A stretch of DNA of 64,000 nt from Microbacterium sufflavum (GTDB lineage Bacteria > Actinomycetota > Actinomycetes > Actinomycetales > Microbacteriaceae). A program made the position numbers and the translations under genes. Of this stretch, positions 25,606 to 33,659 are shown piece after piece (positions within the stretch are counted from its first letter, which is position 1; each line of letters begins with the position of its first letter). The stretch lies in assembly GCF_023091155.1 (NCBI RefSeq), contig NZ_JAHWXK010000001.1, positions 248,001 through 312,000 of the forward strand. The letters are read 5' to 3'. The notes under the pieces were generated by a model. It worked only from the letters and a program-made list of their open reading frames with translations, was not told the origin of the DNA and did no database searches.

Positions 25606-26784
25606 TCAGCTCGACAACACGCGTTCGACGAGCTCCCTGACCGCACCGTCTCCCCCGCGGCGGTGCAGCACGACCCTGGCCTCGGCCCGCACGAGGGGAT
25701 GCGCGTCGGCGACGGCGACCGGCCACCCGACGATGCGCATCGCCGGGAGGTCGTTCACGTCGTTGCCGAGGTACGCGATGTCGGCGAGCGGCATGCCCTG
25801 CTCCTGCGCCCACCGCCGCAGCGCGTCCTCCTTGTCGTCGATGCCGTGCACCACGGGGACGCGCAGCTTGTCGGCCCTCGCCCGCACGACCGGGTTGACC
25901 TCGGTGGAGAGGATCAGCATCGGCACGCCGGCGCGGCGCAGCAGCGCGACGCCCATGCCGTCCTCCCGGCTCACCCGTACCCGCTCCCCTCCGTCGGCGT
26001 CGACGATCGCGGTGTCGTCGGTGTGGACGCCGTCGAAGTCGGTGACCACCGCGCGCACCGGGATCCGCGCGGGAGTCTCACGCAGGGCCGCCAGAGCCCG
26101 CGCCGCCGCGAGCTGCTCCGCGTCGTCGATCTCGATCGCGCTCCACTCGGGCACCGCGATGATGCGGGTGCGGCCGAAGAAGCGGTGCCGGCTGCGGCGG
26201 AACCCGTCCGCCCGGAACACGTAGAACGCCCCGGTCTCGAGGTGATGCGGCTCACGGTCCTGGCGCCGTGGACGGTGGCTCGCGTCGTGGTTGAGCGCCT
26301 CCGCCTCCCCCTCGGGCCCGGTGCGCCACAGGAAGCCGTACGTCTCGACGGCCGCGAACGCGCTGTCGGCCGTGCCCTCCCGCACGGCCTCGACGGCGGC
26401 GGACAGCTCCACGCTCGGCACGAAGGGCGACGTGGCCTGCACGAACGCGACGACCGCGAACGACTCTCCCCGGCGCTCGAGTTCGTCGAGCGCGTGGAGG
26501 ATCGCCGCCTCGGACGACGCGGTGTCGCCCGACAGCTCCGCGGGGCGCCGGACGATGCGCGCGCCCGCGGCCTCCGCGACCGCCGCGATCTCGTCGTCGT
26601 CGGTGGAGACCACGACCGCGTCGATGCCCGCGGCGGCCGTTGCCGCGTGCACGGCCCTGGCCACGAGCGGCACCCCGCCCACGCGCTCCAGGTTCTTGCG
26701 CGGGATCTGCTTCGACCCGCCGCGCGCCGGGATGATCGCCACCGTCCGCGGCGCTCCCTCGTCTGTCTGCTGCATGCTCGTCAT
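25606..26784 (-). CDS. neuA: CMP-sialic acid synthetase fused to a KdsC-like HAD phosphatase
   Basis: This 392-residue protein joins two enzymes. Residues about 14-235 are an acylneuraminate cytidylyltransferase, with IIPARGGSKQIPRKNL, STDDDEIAAVAEAAGA, AFVQATSPFV and LETGAFYVFRADGF. Residues about 240-392 form a HAD domain of the KdsC type, with nucleophile motif VVTDFDGVHTDD, LSTEVNPVVRARADKL, and GNDVNDLPAMRIVGWPVAVADA. The HAD part suggests a sugar 9-phosphate intermediate that is dephosphorylated before or after activation with CTP. The ATG at 26784 overlaps the upstream stop (ATGA); an ATG at 26775 is an alternative with better ribosome-binding spacing. Confidence 0.9.
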   Translation of the reverse strand: MTSMQQTDEGAPRTVAIIPARGGSKQIPRKNLERVGGVPLVARAVHAATAAAGIDAVVVSTDDDEIAAVAEAAGARIVRRPAELSGDTASSEAAILHALDELERRGESFAVVAFVQATSPFVPSVELSAAVEAVREGTADSAFAAVETYGFLWRTGPEGEAEALNHDASHRPRRQDREPHHLETGAFYVFRADGFRRSRHRFFGRTRIIAVPEWSAIEIDDAEQLAAARALAALRETPARIPVRAVVTDFDGVHTDDTAIVDADGGERVRVSREDGMGVALLRRAGVPMLILSTEVNPVVRARADKLRVPVVHGIDDKEDALRRWAQEQGMPLADIAYLGNDVNDLPAMRIVGWPVAVADAHPLVRAEARVVLHRRGGDGAVRELVERVLSS

Positions 26785-28148
26785 CCTCCCCGGATCTCCC
26801 GCCACGCGCGACCGGCGCGACGCCGTGCCCCGATCGCCGTCAGCCGCCACTCCTCGATCCGCCCGATGCCGCCCGCGGGGTGCCGCAGGCGCTGTCGCAG
26901 GGTCGCGGGCGCGGCGCCGGGCAACCGCAGGTGCGTGAGGCGCTCCGCCGAGAAGTACCGGCGGCGCTCGTCATCGTCGAGGTCGCGCAGGACCTCCTCC
27001 GCGCGCTCTCGCAGGTGCTCGGCGACGAGCGGCTGCATGGCATAGCCGACCGCATCGACGAGGCGCTGCAGCTCGGGCGGCTCCGGGCGCGCGGCGTCGG
27101 TGCGGGTGAGGGCGTCGACGATCGTGAGCGGGATGCGGTTGCTGTTCTCGAACGGAGCGAGCGTGCCGAGCAGGTCCGCGGTCCCGGCGGCACCGATGTC
27201 GCGGCCGAACACCGTGTGCACGGTCGGCAGCGCGGTGGAGAACGCCGCGACCACGGCCCGCGCATCGAGGCGTTCGGCCGCCAGTTCCGCAGGCCCCGTG
27301 CCGCGGTGCTCCTCGAACGCCATGCCGAGCGACTGCGCCCTGGCACGGACGGCATCGGCGAGCAGGGGCGGCGCCGCCGGATGGGGCTTGAACACGATGC
27401 GCTCCGGCTCCCACGCGGCCGCCCGGTCGACCAGGCTCTGCTGCAGCGCGATCTCCTGCGCCGGTGTCTGCAGCCCGAGCGCCGACAGGTACTGCCCGAG
27501 CACCAGCACGGTGGACGGTCCCGGCTCCGGGTCCGCCGGCACCTCCGGCACCTCCGGCGTCGCGGTCTCGCGCAGCGCCGCCGCGAAGGCCGCGGGCGGC
27601 ACCGGCACGGTCTCGGCGGTCGGCGACGCGACGAGCGGACGCACGCCGGGCACGACGTCGGCGTAGACCACACGGCCGATCCGTGCCGTCACGGTGTGCG
27701 GCAGCCGCACCCGCATCGGCGCATACGTCATGAGGCCGTCGCCCACGATCGTGAGACGCGCGTCGGGGAACAGCCCGAACAGCGTCCGCGCCGGAGCGAC
27801 CTGCGGGCTCTGCACGCACAGCTCCAGGTCGCGGGGGTCGATGCCCCAGGCCCGGGCGATCAGCCGACCGAGCACGGGCAGTTCGCCCTCCGGGGGCTCC
27901 CACGCGCTGGGGTGCAGCGGGCCGAGGAGGTCTCCCAGCGGCTCGATGCGGTCGAACCGGGCGCGCAGCCGACCCAGGGCCGGGTCGGCGTCGATGCCGA
28001 CCGCGAGCTCGGGCACGCGCGACGAGGTGAACGGCACCAGCACCTGCTCGGGGCGCGCGGCGGTCGGCCCATCGAGGAGGCCGCTGTCGATCGCGGCGAC
28101 GGCGGTCGCGAGACCGTAGGCGCTGTGCAGCGCGAAGACCCGCGTCAC
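26781..28148 (-). CDS. Polysialyltransferase-like glycosyltransferase
   Basis: The 455-residue protein carries the three short motifs shared by bacterial sialyl/polysialyltransferases of families GT38, GT52 and GT80: the D/E-D/E-G type motif TIVGDGLMTY near residue 137, the HP motif VFKPHPAAPP near residue 255, and the S motif AFSTALPTVH near residue 306. It most likely transfers CMP-activated sialic-acid-like sugar onto a surface glycan. The start is a GTG at 28148 that overlaps the GT2 stop by 4 nt (GTGA). The acceptor and linkage cannot be inferred, and the family assignment rests on motifs and context. Confidence 0.8.
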   Translation of the reverse strand: MTRVFALHSAYGLATAVAAIDSGLLDGPTAARPEQVLVPFTSSRVPELAVGIDADPALGRLRARFDRIEPLGDLLGPLHPSAWEPPEGELPVLGRLIARAWGIDPRDLELCVQSPQVAPARTLFGLFPDARLTIVGDGLMTYAPMRVRLPHTVTARIGRVVYADVVPGVRPLVASPTAETVPVPPAAFAAALRETATPEVPEVPADPEPGPSTVLVLGQYLSALGLQTPAQEIALQQSLVDRAAAWEPERIVFKPHPAAPPLLADAVRARAQSLGMAFEEHRGTGPAELAAERLDARAVVAAFSTALPTVHTVFGRDIGAAGTADLLGTLAPFENSNRIPLTIVDALTRTDAARPEPPELQRLVDAVGYAMQPLVAEHLRERAEEVLRDLDDDERRRYFSAERLTHLRLPGAAPATLRQRLRHPAGGIGRIEEWRLTAIGARRRAGRAWREIRGG

Positions 28149-29125
28149 GGCGTGTGCCCCGCACGTCGGAGCGTGCGCGCGAGCACGCGGCGCCGGGGCG
28201 CGTCGAGCCGCTCGACCACCGCGGCGACCTCCGGCGCGGGGAGACCGCGGAGCAGCTCGCGGATGCGCGACCGCATCTCCGCGCGCACCGGCGGCGACAT
28301 GCGCCGCGAGCGCACCAGGTGGTGCGAGCTGAGCGCGAGCGCGGTCCACACGGCCTTGGGCAGGAAGCGCTCGGCGTCGCGGTCGCGCTGCGCCAGGGCG
28401 ACGACCTGGGACAGGGCCTCGGCGAAGTCGAGCTGCCGCCGGTCGGCGATCTGGGTGAGCGAGCCCGCGACGCCGCGGCGGTAGAGCAGTGCCGGGGCGT
28501 CGACGACCGCGAACGACGAGGCCTCCAGGTGCAGCCGCCAGATCCACGGCCGGTCCTCCGCGGTGAACAGTCCGGGCGGGAACCCGGCCAGGCCCCGGTC
28601 GAGGAGGCGGCGGTGGAACAGCCCGGCCCACGCGTACGGGTAGTCGACCATGGTCGGCTCGTCGGCGGGCAGGATGGCGCTCCGCGGCGGGGCGACGGTC
28701 TCGCGCCAGGGGAACGGCGCGCGCACCAGCGTGCGGCGGGTGCCGGTGACGGTCACGTGATCGGTGCGGACGAAGTCGCAGCGCAGCGCGCGCAGGCGAG
28801 AGGCCAGCACGGCCAGCCGCCGCGGCTGCAACCAGTCGTCGCCGTCAAGGAAGCAGAACGTCTCGCCCTCGACGAGCGCGAGACCCTGGTTGCGGGCGCT
28901 CGCCAGGCCGCGCGGCGTCGGGTTGTGCACCACCCTGGCGCGCGGGAACCGGTCGGCGTAGTGCTGCATGAGAGCGCGCGTGTCGTCGCGGGAGCCGTCG
29001 TCGATCGCCACGAGCTGCAGATCGTGCGGGTCGTCGAACTGCCGGGTGAGGGTCTCGAGGGTCGTCCCGATGTAGGGTCCGGCGTCCTTCGCGGGAAGGA
29101 TGACGGTGACGAGGGGCGTGCGCAC
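28145..29125 (-). CDS. Family 2 glycosyltransferase
   Basis: The 326-residue protein has a GT-A domain with the usual N-terminal signature VTVILPAKDAGPYIGTTLETL, the nucleotide-binding AIDDGSRDDT, GLASARNQGL, and the DxD-type motif FCFLDGDDWLQPRRL near residue 90. It probably adds a sugar to a lipid-linked or protein-linked acceptor at the membrane. It is the first gene of the sialic-acid operon. The GTG at 29125 is chosen because a GGGAG ribosome binding site lies four bases upstream and family homology begins immediately; the open frame extends upstream without support. Confidence 0.85.
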   Translation of the reverse strand: MRTPLVTVILPAKDAGPYIGTTLETLTRQFDDPHDLQLVAIDDGSRDDTRALMQHYADRFPRARVVHNPTPRGLASARNQGLALVEGETFCFLDGDDWLQPRRLAVLASRLRALRCDFVRTDHVTVTGTRRTLVRAPFPWRETVAPPRSAILPADEPTMVDYPYAWAGLFHRRLLDRGLAGFPPGLFTAEDRPWIWRLHLEASSFAVVDAPALLYRRGVAGSLTQIADRRQLDFAEALSQVVALAQRDRDAERFLPKAVWTALALSSHHLVRSRRMSPPVRAEMRSRIRELLRGLPAPEVAAVVERLDAPRRRVLARTLRRAGHTP

Positions 29126-29400
29126 GGAACTCCCGGGGTGGGCGGTGTGCGGAGATCGTCGCAGTCGCGCGTGTCCGGTCGGCGACGTCACGGTGAACGG
29201 CGGGTGACGCGAGGCGCGGCAGGCACAACGCTGAGGTGTGGTCCGCACCCGAACGAACCACACCCCCAGTGCGTTGCACTGCCGGGTGCGAGCACCCGGG
29301 AAACCGACACCGTGCGGTGCCGGCCCACCCCGCGGTTTACTGGCCCCCACCAGCGGGCCGAGGGGTGTGCGTCGAGAGCGACTCCATGAAGATCAACACT
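29126..29400 (-). promoter_or_regulatory. Long structured leader of the sialic-acid operon
   Basis: About 275 bp separate the GT2 start from an A+T-rich stretch with a possible promoter at about 29405-29440. This leader holds three potential stem-loops. One is CCGGGTG/CACCCGG at 29282-29299. The second is a composite stem pairing 29226-29231 with 29271-29276 and 29235-29242 with 29257-29264. The third is a nested CCCG/CGGG and CTGG/CCAG pairing at 29329-29357. I see no matching riboswitch class and no credible gene in this stretch. Confidence 0.45.
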
Positions 29401-29404
29401 CAAC

Positions 29405-29440
29405 ACGTAACATGATACATACCTCTCCACGAGATGCCGA
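29405..29440 (-). promoter_or_regulatory. Possible promoter of the sialic-acid operon
   Basis: The only A+T-rich patch upstream of the GT2 gene contains TATCAT on the minus strand (29412-29417) with TTCGGC 18 bp further upstream. The -35 match is weak, so this is tentative. Confidence 0.35.
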
Positions 29441-29491
29441 ATCGATGCGGGGAGCCGCGTCGATTGGCGCGGTCACCCGGCATCCGCGACC

Positions 29492-30400
29492 ATGGACCCC
29501 ATGCTCTGGCCGTTCGGAACGATCTGGCGACCGGTGCGACGGCGCCGCCGGAGCACCGGGATCGACCTGCGCTGGCTGTCCGCGCGCACGTGGACAGAGC
29601 GCTGGTATCCCCAGGGCATCGACGTGGGCCGGCTGCGCGGACGACGCACGCTCGCGGTGAGCTGGTTCCGCCAGGACAGGGCGGGCCGCCACCTCGCCTC
29701 CCGGGTCACGATGATCGACCTCGACCGGTCGCGTCACCTCGACGTGGTGCTCGCCGTCCCCGGGGAGGACGGCCGCCTGGAGCCCGCCCCGATCCACGCC
29801 GGCGGCCTCGCGTGGTTCGACGACCGCTTGTTCGCGGCGGCCACGGGCCAGGGGATCTGGGAGTTCGACCTGGCGCGGCTCCGCCGGGTGCGCGGCTCCG
29901 ACGCCCACCGCCTGGCCGGGAGCCGCCGCCGCGGCGGTCGCAGCACCGTGCTCGTCGCCGTGCGCACGGCGCAGCACCCGGTCGACCTCCGCTGCTCGTT
30001 CCTCGGGCGGGTGTTCACGGCCGACGGCACTCCCCTGCCCCGTGTGCTCATCGGCGAGTACCGCGGGAACGACCGCGGCGTGGTCGGCGAGTTCGACATC
30101 CCGAGCGCCGCGCAGCCCCGCTTCGTGGAGCGCGACCGGGTCGCGCCCGGCCTCCGGCACCTGCAGGGCGCCGTGCGCTGGGGTGAGACGCGCTTCGTGT
30201 CGCAGTCCGATCTGCTGCACCCCGGAGCCCTGTGGACCGATCGCGACGGTTCCTGGCGGCGACACCCCGTTCCGCTGCCCGCCGGATGCGAAGACCTCGC
30301 CCTCGACCCCGAGGCGGGGGTGCTGTGGACGCTCGGCGAGCACCCGTGGCGACGCGTCGTCCGCGGCATCCCCTTCTCCGCGCTCGACCTCCCCGGGTGA
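29492..30400 (+). CDS. Hypothetical protein, beta-propeller-like
   Basis: I do not assign a family to this 302-residue protein. It has a basic N-terminus (VRRRRRSTG), no signal peptide or membrane segment, and repeated short beta-rich blocks around AGGLAWFDDRLFAAATGQGIWEFDL, FVSQSDLLHPGALWTDRDGSW and LALDPEAGVLWTLGEHPW. These recall secreted or cytoplasmic beta-propeller proteins. The ATG at 29492 is used; another ATG three codons later is possible. It is divergent from the sialic-acid operon, which gives no clear functional link. Confidence 0.65.
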   Translation: MDPMLWPFGTIWRPVRRRRRSTGIDLRWLSARTWTERWYPQGIDVGRLRGRRTLAVSWFRQDRAGRHLASRVTMIDLDRSRHLDVVLAVPGEDGRLEPAPIHAGGLAWFDDRLFAAATGQGIWEFDLARLRRVRGSDAHRLAGSRRRGGRSTVLVAVRTAQHPVDLRCSFLGRVFTADGTPLPRVLIGEYRGNDRGVVGEFDIPSAAQPRFVERDRVAPGLRHLQGAVRWGETRFVSQSDLLHPGALWTDRDGSWRRHPVPLPAGCEDLALDPEAGVLWTLGEHPWRRVVRGIPFSALDLPG

Positions 30401-30444
30401 GCGGCGGCGGCTGGCACATCGGCGGGCGAACGTAGACTGAGGGA

Positions 30445-30741
30445 GTGAAGAAGCCCGCCCCCCTCCTCGTCTACACCGTGCTGCGCCTGCTGGCATTCCT
30501 CGTCCCGCTGGCGATCCTGTGGTTCTTCTTCCCGATCTTCCGCGAGTTCTGGTGGCTCGCCGCCATCTTCGCCGCCCTCATCGGGGCGAGCATCTCGATG
30601 CTGTTCCTGCGCACGCCGCTGTCCGACGCCTCGGCGCGTCTGCACGAGCGGCGCGAGGGCCGCGTGTCGGGTCAGCAGGCCGATGCCGATGCGGAGGACG
30701 AGGCGATCGACGCCGCCCCCGACGAGACCCGCCGCGACTGA
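30445..30741 (+). CDS. DUF4229 domain membrane protein
   Basis: The 98-residue protein has two membrane segments at about residues 7-28 (LLVYTVLRLLAFLVPLAILWFF) and about 34-56, then a charged Asp/Glu/Ala-rich tail. This matches the actinobacterial DUF4229 family, which is of unknown function and often found near menA. The GTG start is preceded at six bases by TAGACT with no ribosome binding site, a typical leaderless start. It converges on menA. Confidence 0.82.
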   Translation: MKKPAPLLVYTVLRLLAFLVPLAILWFFFPIFREFWWLAAIFAALIGASISMLFLRTPLSDASARLHERREGRVSGQQADADAEDEAIDAAPDETRRD

Positions 30742-30754
30742 GCCCTTCCGCGGT

Positions 30755-30848
30755 CAACCGACGGACGCGGAGATCGCGACGGACGCCCGGATCACGACGG
30801 ACGCCGAGACCAGCCGATGAACGTCCAGATCAGCCGACGAACGCCCAG
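30755..30848. repeat. Short degenerate tandem repeats at the 3' end of menA
   Basis: Three 18-bp units sharing the core CGACGGACGC lie at 30755-30772, 30773-30790 and 30791-30808. Two 20-bp units follow: ACCAGCCGATGAACGTCCAG at 30809-30828 and ATCAGCCGACGAACGCCCAG at 30829-30848. The last unit contains the final codons and stop of menA. Confidence 0.7.
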
Positions 30849-31798
30849 AACAGCGCGCCCGCGTAGAGCAGCGACGTGAGCGAGGTCAGGGCCAGTGCCG
30901 TCACCAGCTCCCGCGGCTGACGGTACGTCCAGACGATCAGCACGGCGGGCAGCCCCGCCAGCAGCGCGAGCAGCGCGATCCACGCGATCGGGAACAGCAG
31001 CGCCAGGAACACCGCGATCCCGAACGGCGCGAGGACGAACAGGGTGAACAGCACCTGGGTCGCACGCCGCCCGATCAGCACCGTGAGCGTGCGCTTGCCG
31101 ACGGCGCGGTCCTGCTCGATGTCGCGGAGGTTGTTCGCCAGCAGCACCGCGCACGCGAACAGGCCGGCCGCGATCGCCCCCAGCCACGCCTGCTGCGGGA
31201 GTGCGAAGATCTGCACCCACGTGGTGCCGAGCGTCGCCACCAGCCCGAAGAACACGAAGACGAACACCTCGCCCAGGCCGTAGTAGCCGTAGGGGCGCTT
31301 GCCGCCCGTGTAGAACCACGCCGCGACGATGCACGCCGCGCCGACGGCCAGCATCCACCACTGCTCCGTGCGCACCACGATCGCGAGGCCGACCGCCGCG
31401 GCGAGCGCGAAGAACACGAGCCCGATGATCAGCACGGTGCGCGGCTTCACCCGCCCGGAGGCCGTCAGCCGCGCCGGACCGACACGGTGGGCGTCGGTGC
31501 CGCGGACCCCGTCGCTGTAGTCGTTCGTGAAGTTCACGCCGATCTGCAGCAGCACCGCGACCGCGAGGCAGGCGAGGGCGATGACCCAGTGGAACTCCGG
31601 CCCCGTGCTGCGCGCGGCGCCCGTGCCGATCACGACCGGCGCGACCGCCAGCGGCAGGGTGCGCAGTCGTGCGGCGCCGATCCAGTCGGAGACGGTGACC
31701 GGACCGGCCTCGACCACGGGCCGCTTGGCCGGGTTTCCGCTGGTGTGCGGTCGGGTTCGGGTGCCGCTCTTCTTCTTGCGCCGGGAGGATGCTGCCAC
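30830..31798 (-). CDS. menA: 1,4-dihydroxy-2-naphthoate polyprenyltransferase
   Basis: The 322-residue integral membrane enzyme of the UbiA family joins the polyprenyl tail to dihydroxynaphthoate, giving demethylmenaquinone, the substrate of UbiE. About eight membrane segments are present. The first conserved prenyl-diphosphate site is INFTNDYSDGVRGTDAHRVGP near residue 90, and the second is LANNLRDIEQDRAVGKRTL near residue 215. The GTG start at 31798 is preceded at seven bases by TAGGAT. It is separated from the other men genes by about 18 kb. The last codons lie within a tandemly repeated 20-bp segment. Confidence 0.95.
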   Translation of the reverse strand: MAASSRRKKKSGTRTRPHTSGNPAKRPVVEAGPVTVSDWIGAARLRTLPLAVAPVVIGTGAARSTGPEFHWVIALACLAVAVLLQIGVNFTNDYSDGVRGTDAHRVGPARLTASGRVKPRTVLIIGLVFFALAAAVGLAIVVRTEQWWMLAVGAACIVAAWFYTGGKRPYGYYGLGEVFVFVFFGLVATLGTTWVQIFALPQQAWLGAIAAGLFACAVLLANNLRDIEQDRAVGKRTLTVLIGRRATQVLFTLFVLAPFGIAVFLALLFPIAWIALLALLAGLPAVLIVWTYRQPRELVTALALTSLTSLLYAGALFWAFVG

Positions 31799-31832
31799 GC
31801 ACGAAATCCTAGTCGGCGCGGCGAGGGGACCC

Positions 31833-32123
31833 TCAGCGGTGCGGGTTGCTGTCCTTGCCGTCGAGCCACAGGGTGTCGGAGGCGTCGCTGTGGGAGCCTG
31901 CCGTGCCGACGTGCTTGTCGCTGATCTTCGGTCCCTTGAGGATGACGTGGGTCATGGCCTGCGCGTGACCGTGGCCGAGGCCGTACTCCTGCTTGAGCCA
32001 CGTGAGCACGACCGTGGACTTCGTGCCCTCGTCGAAGCCCTGGGCGCGGGCGAGCTCGATGAACTGGCGGGGCGTGAGCCCGGTCTGGGTCTCGACCTTG
32101 TCGAGGTAGGCCTGGAAGGACAT
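31833..32123 (-). CDS. DUF4287 domain protein
   Basis: The 96-residue soluble protein matches the DUF4287 family: MSFQAYLDKVETQTGLTPRQFIELARAQGF is the conserved start, followed by STVVLTWLKQEYGLGHGHAQAMTHVI. The family is small, mostly helical and uncharacterised. An AGGAGA ribosome binding site lies five bases before the ATG. The cupin gene begins its 3' end 12 bp upstream on the same strand, so both may be one transcript. Confidence 0.85.
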   Translation of the reverse strand: MSFQAYLDKVETQTGLTPRQFIELARAQGFDEGTKSTVVLTWLKQEYGLGHGHAQAMTHVILKGPKISDKHVGTAGSHSDASDTLWLDGKDSNPHR

Positions 32124-32135
32124 GGGTTCTCCTGA

Positions 32136-32498
32136 TCAGTCGTTGTCGAGGAAGGTCTGGACGATGGTGGCGGAGGCGTGGATGCACAGGATGCGCAGCA
32201 GCCCCTCCCCCGCGTTCGTGAAGCCGTGCGGCGTGAAGGCGGCGACCGTGGCGGTGTCGCCCGGTCCGGCGAGGAGGAGCCGGTCGCCGACGCGGAGGCG
32301 GACGGTCCCCTCGAGGACCACCCAGGTCTCCGAGTACGGGTGCCAGTGCAGCCCTGGACCCTCGCCCGGCTGATTCTCGACGAAGAAATAGGACACGTCG
32401 GCGCCGTGCTCGGCCCCGACGAACCGGCGGCTGCGGCCGGTGCCGATGCGGAGGTCGGCGTCGCGGACGAGCGACGAGGGAGCGGGTGTGGTGGTCAT
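32136..32498 (-). CDS. Cupin domain protein
   Basis: The 120-residue single cupin barrel shows the two conserved motifs: GLHWHPYSETWVVLEGTVRLRVG (motif 1, with His/His/Glu metal ligands) and GFTNAGEGLLRILCIHASA near motif 2. Proteins of this size bind a metal and may act as small-molecule-binding or isomerase-type enzymes; the substrate is unknown. It lies 45 bp from the divergent ArsR-like regulator, which may control it. GAGACT lies six bases before the ATG. Confidence 0.85.
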   Translation of the reverse strand: MTTTPAPSSLVRDADLRIGTGRSRRFVGAEHGADVSYFFVENQPGEGPGLHWHPYSETWVVLEGTVRLRVGDRLLLAGPGDTATVAAFTPHGFTNAGEGLLRILCIHASATIVQTFLDND

Positions 32499-32536
32499 GT
32501 GCCCAGTCTCGACAGCGCACCCGCGGGCCCCTAGTG

Positions 32537-32554
32537 TTTCGATGTGGATCGAAA
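32537..32554. promoter_or_regulatory. Perfect palindrome across the regulator's start codon
   Basis: TTTCGAT-GTGG-ATCGAAA is a perfect 7-bp inverted repeat whose 4-base centre contains the GTG start codon of the regulator at 32544. TAGTGT at 32532-32537 would be the -10 element. Binding here would block both transcription and leaderless translation start, so autorepression is likely. Confidence 0.6.
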
Positions 32555-33569
32555 CTCAACGCCCATCGAGGGGCGGGAGCATCCTGACCACCGGGTCGAG
32601 TTCCACCTGAGTCCCGGTGACATGGAGGCGGTGCGCTTCGGTGTCTCCCCCGGCCACGAACTGGCCCACGCCGTCCGCGCCCTCCTCCGCCCGGCGGCGC
32701 ATCCGCTCCAGTGGGGGTGGCTGCGCGTCGTGCGCGAACGGCTGCCGCGCGACGGCTTCGCGCTGCTCGCCGCGGTGATCGGCGACGACGGCTACCTTCC
32801 CGACTTCCTCACCACGACCCCGCGGTGGGACCTCACCCCGGAGGCGGAGCTCGCGGCGCTCCGCACGACCGCGCTGGAGCCCATGCGCGTGGACCTCGGG
32901 AAGATGGTGCAGCGCTCCGCCGGCCGTCGACGCGAGGCGCTGCGGGACATGCGGGACGATCCGGCGCGGGCCAGGGCGCGGATCGCCGACGCCTGGTCGG
33001 AGCTGTGGGAGGTGGTGCTGGACCCGGTCTGGCCGCAGCTCGAACGGCTCCTGCGCGCGGACATCGCGGTGCGGGCACGCGCGATCGCCACGTCGGGCAT
33101 CGCGGGGATGGCGAGCGACCTGCATCGGCAGGTGTCGTGGGGCGACGGCGCCGTGCGGGTGTCGCTGCGGCGGCACAGCGAGCGGGTCGACTGCCGCGGC
33201 AGCGGACTGGTGCTCGTGCCCTCCGTGATGTCGTCGTGGGGCTGCATGGTGCTCACCGAGCCGCCCGCGCAGCCGACCCTCTTCTATCCGGCCCGCGGGG
33301 TCACGGCCGGGTGGGCGCGCGACACCACCGAGGTCGAGTCGGCCCTGGGTGCCCTGCTCGGCCCGGCCCGGGCCGGCATCCTGCTGCGGGCGGGCGCCGA
33401 GCGCACCACGTCGCAGGTCGCCGCGGAGGCCGGGATCGCGGTGTCGACGGCGTCGCACCACCTGACCGTGCTGCGGGAGTCGGGGCTGATCGCGAGCGAG
33501 CGCCGCGGCAGCCGCATGCTGCACCTGCGCACCCCGCTCGGCGAGGCCGTGGTCGGCGCGGCGCTCTGA
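32544..33569 (+). CDS. ArsR-like winged helix regulator with DUF5937-type N-terminus
   Basis: The 341-residue protein has a C-terminal winged helix of the ArsR/HTH_20 kind: RTTSQVAAEAGIAVSTASHHLTVLRESGLIASERRGSRMLHLRT, at about residues 288-331. The long N-terminal part (EFHLSPGDMEAVRFGVSPGHELAHAVRALL) resembles the DUF5937 domain often fused to such helices in actinobacteria. The effector is unknown. The GTG start at 32544 has TAGTGT six bases upstream and is embedded in a perfect palindrome. The divergent cupin and DUF4287 genes are possible targets. Confidence 0.85.
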   Translation: MDRNSTPIEGREHPDHRVEFHLSPGDMEAVRFGVSPGHELAHAVRALLRPAAHPLQWGWLRVVRERLPRDGFALLAAVIGDDGYLPDFLTTTPRWDLTPEAELAALRTTALEPMRVDLGKMVQRSAGRRREALRDMRDDPARARARIADAWSELWEVVLDPVWPQLERLLRADIAVRARAIATSGIAGMASDLHRQVSWGDGAVRVSLRRHSERVDCRGSGLVLVPSVMSSWGCMVLTEPPAQPTLFYPARGVTAGWARDTTEVESALGALLGPARAGILLRAGAERTTSQVAAEAGIAVSTASHHLTVLRESGLIASERRGSRMLHLRTPLGEAVVGAAL

Positions 33570-33659
33570 CACGGGCGGGTCAGCGCGCGGTCGTTCGACG
33601 GCGCAGACCGCGGCGACGCGACGCGGATGCCGGCCGACGGTGCGCGCTGCGGCGGTGGA

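Noticed and set aside
29226..29299. Known riboswitch or JUMPstart element before the sialic-acid genes
   Set aside because: The stems do not match any class I could recognise and the JUMPstart motif is not present.
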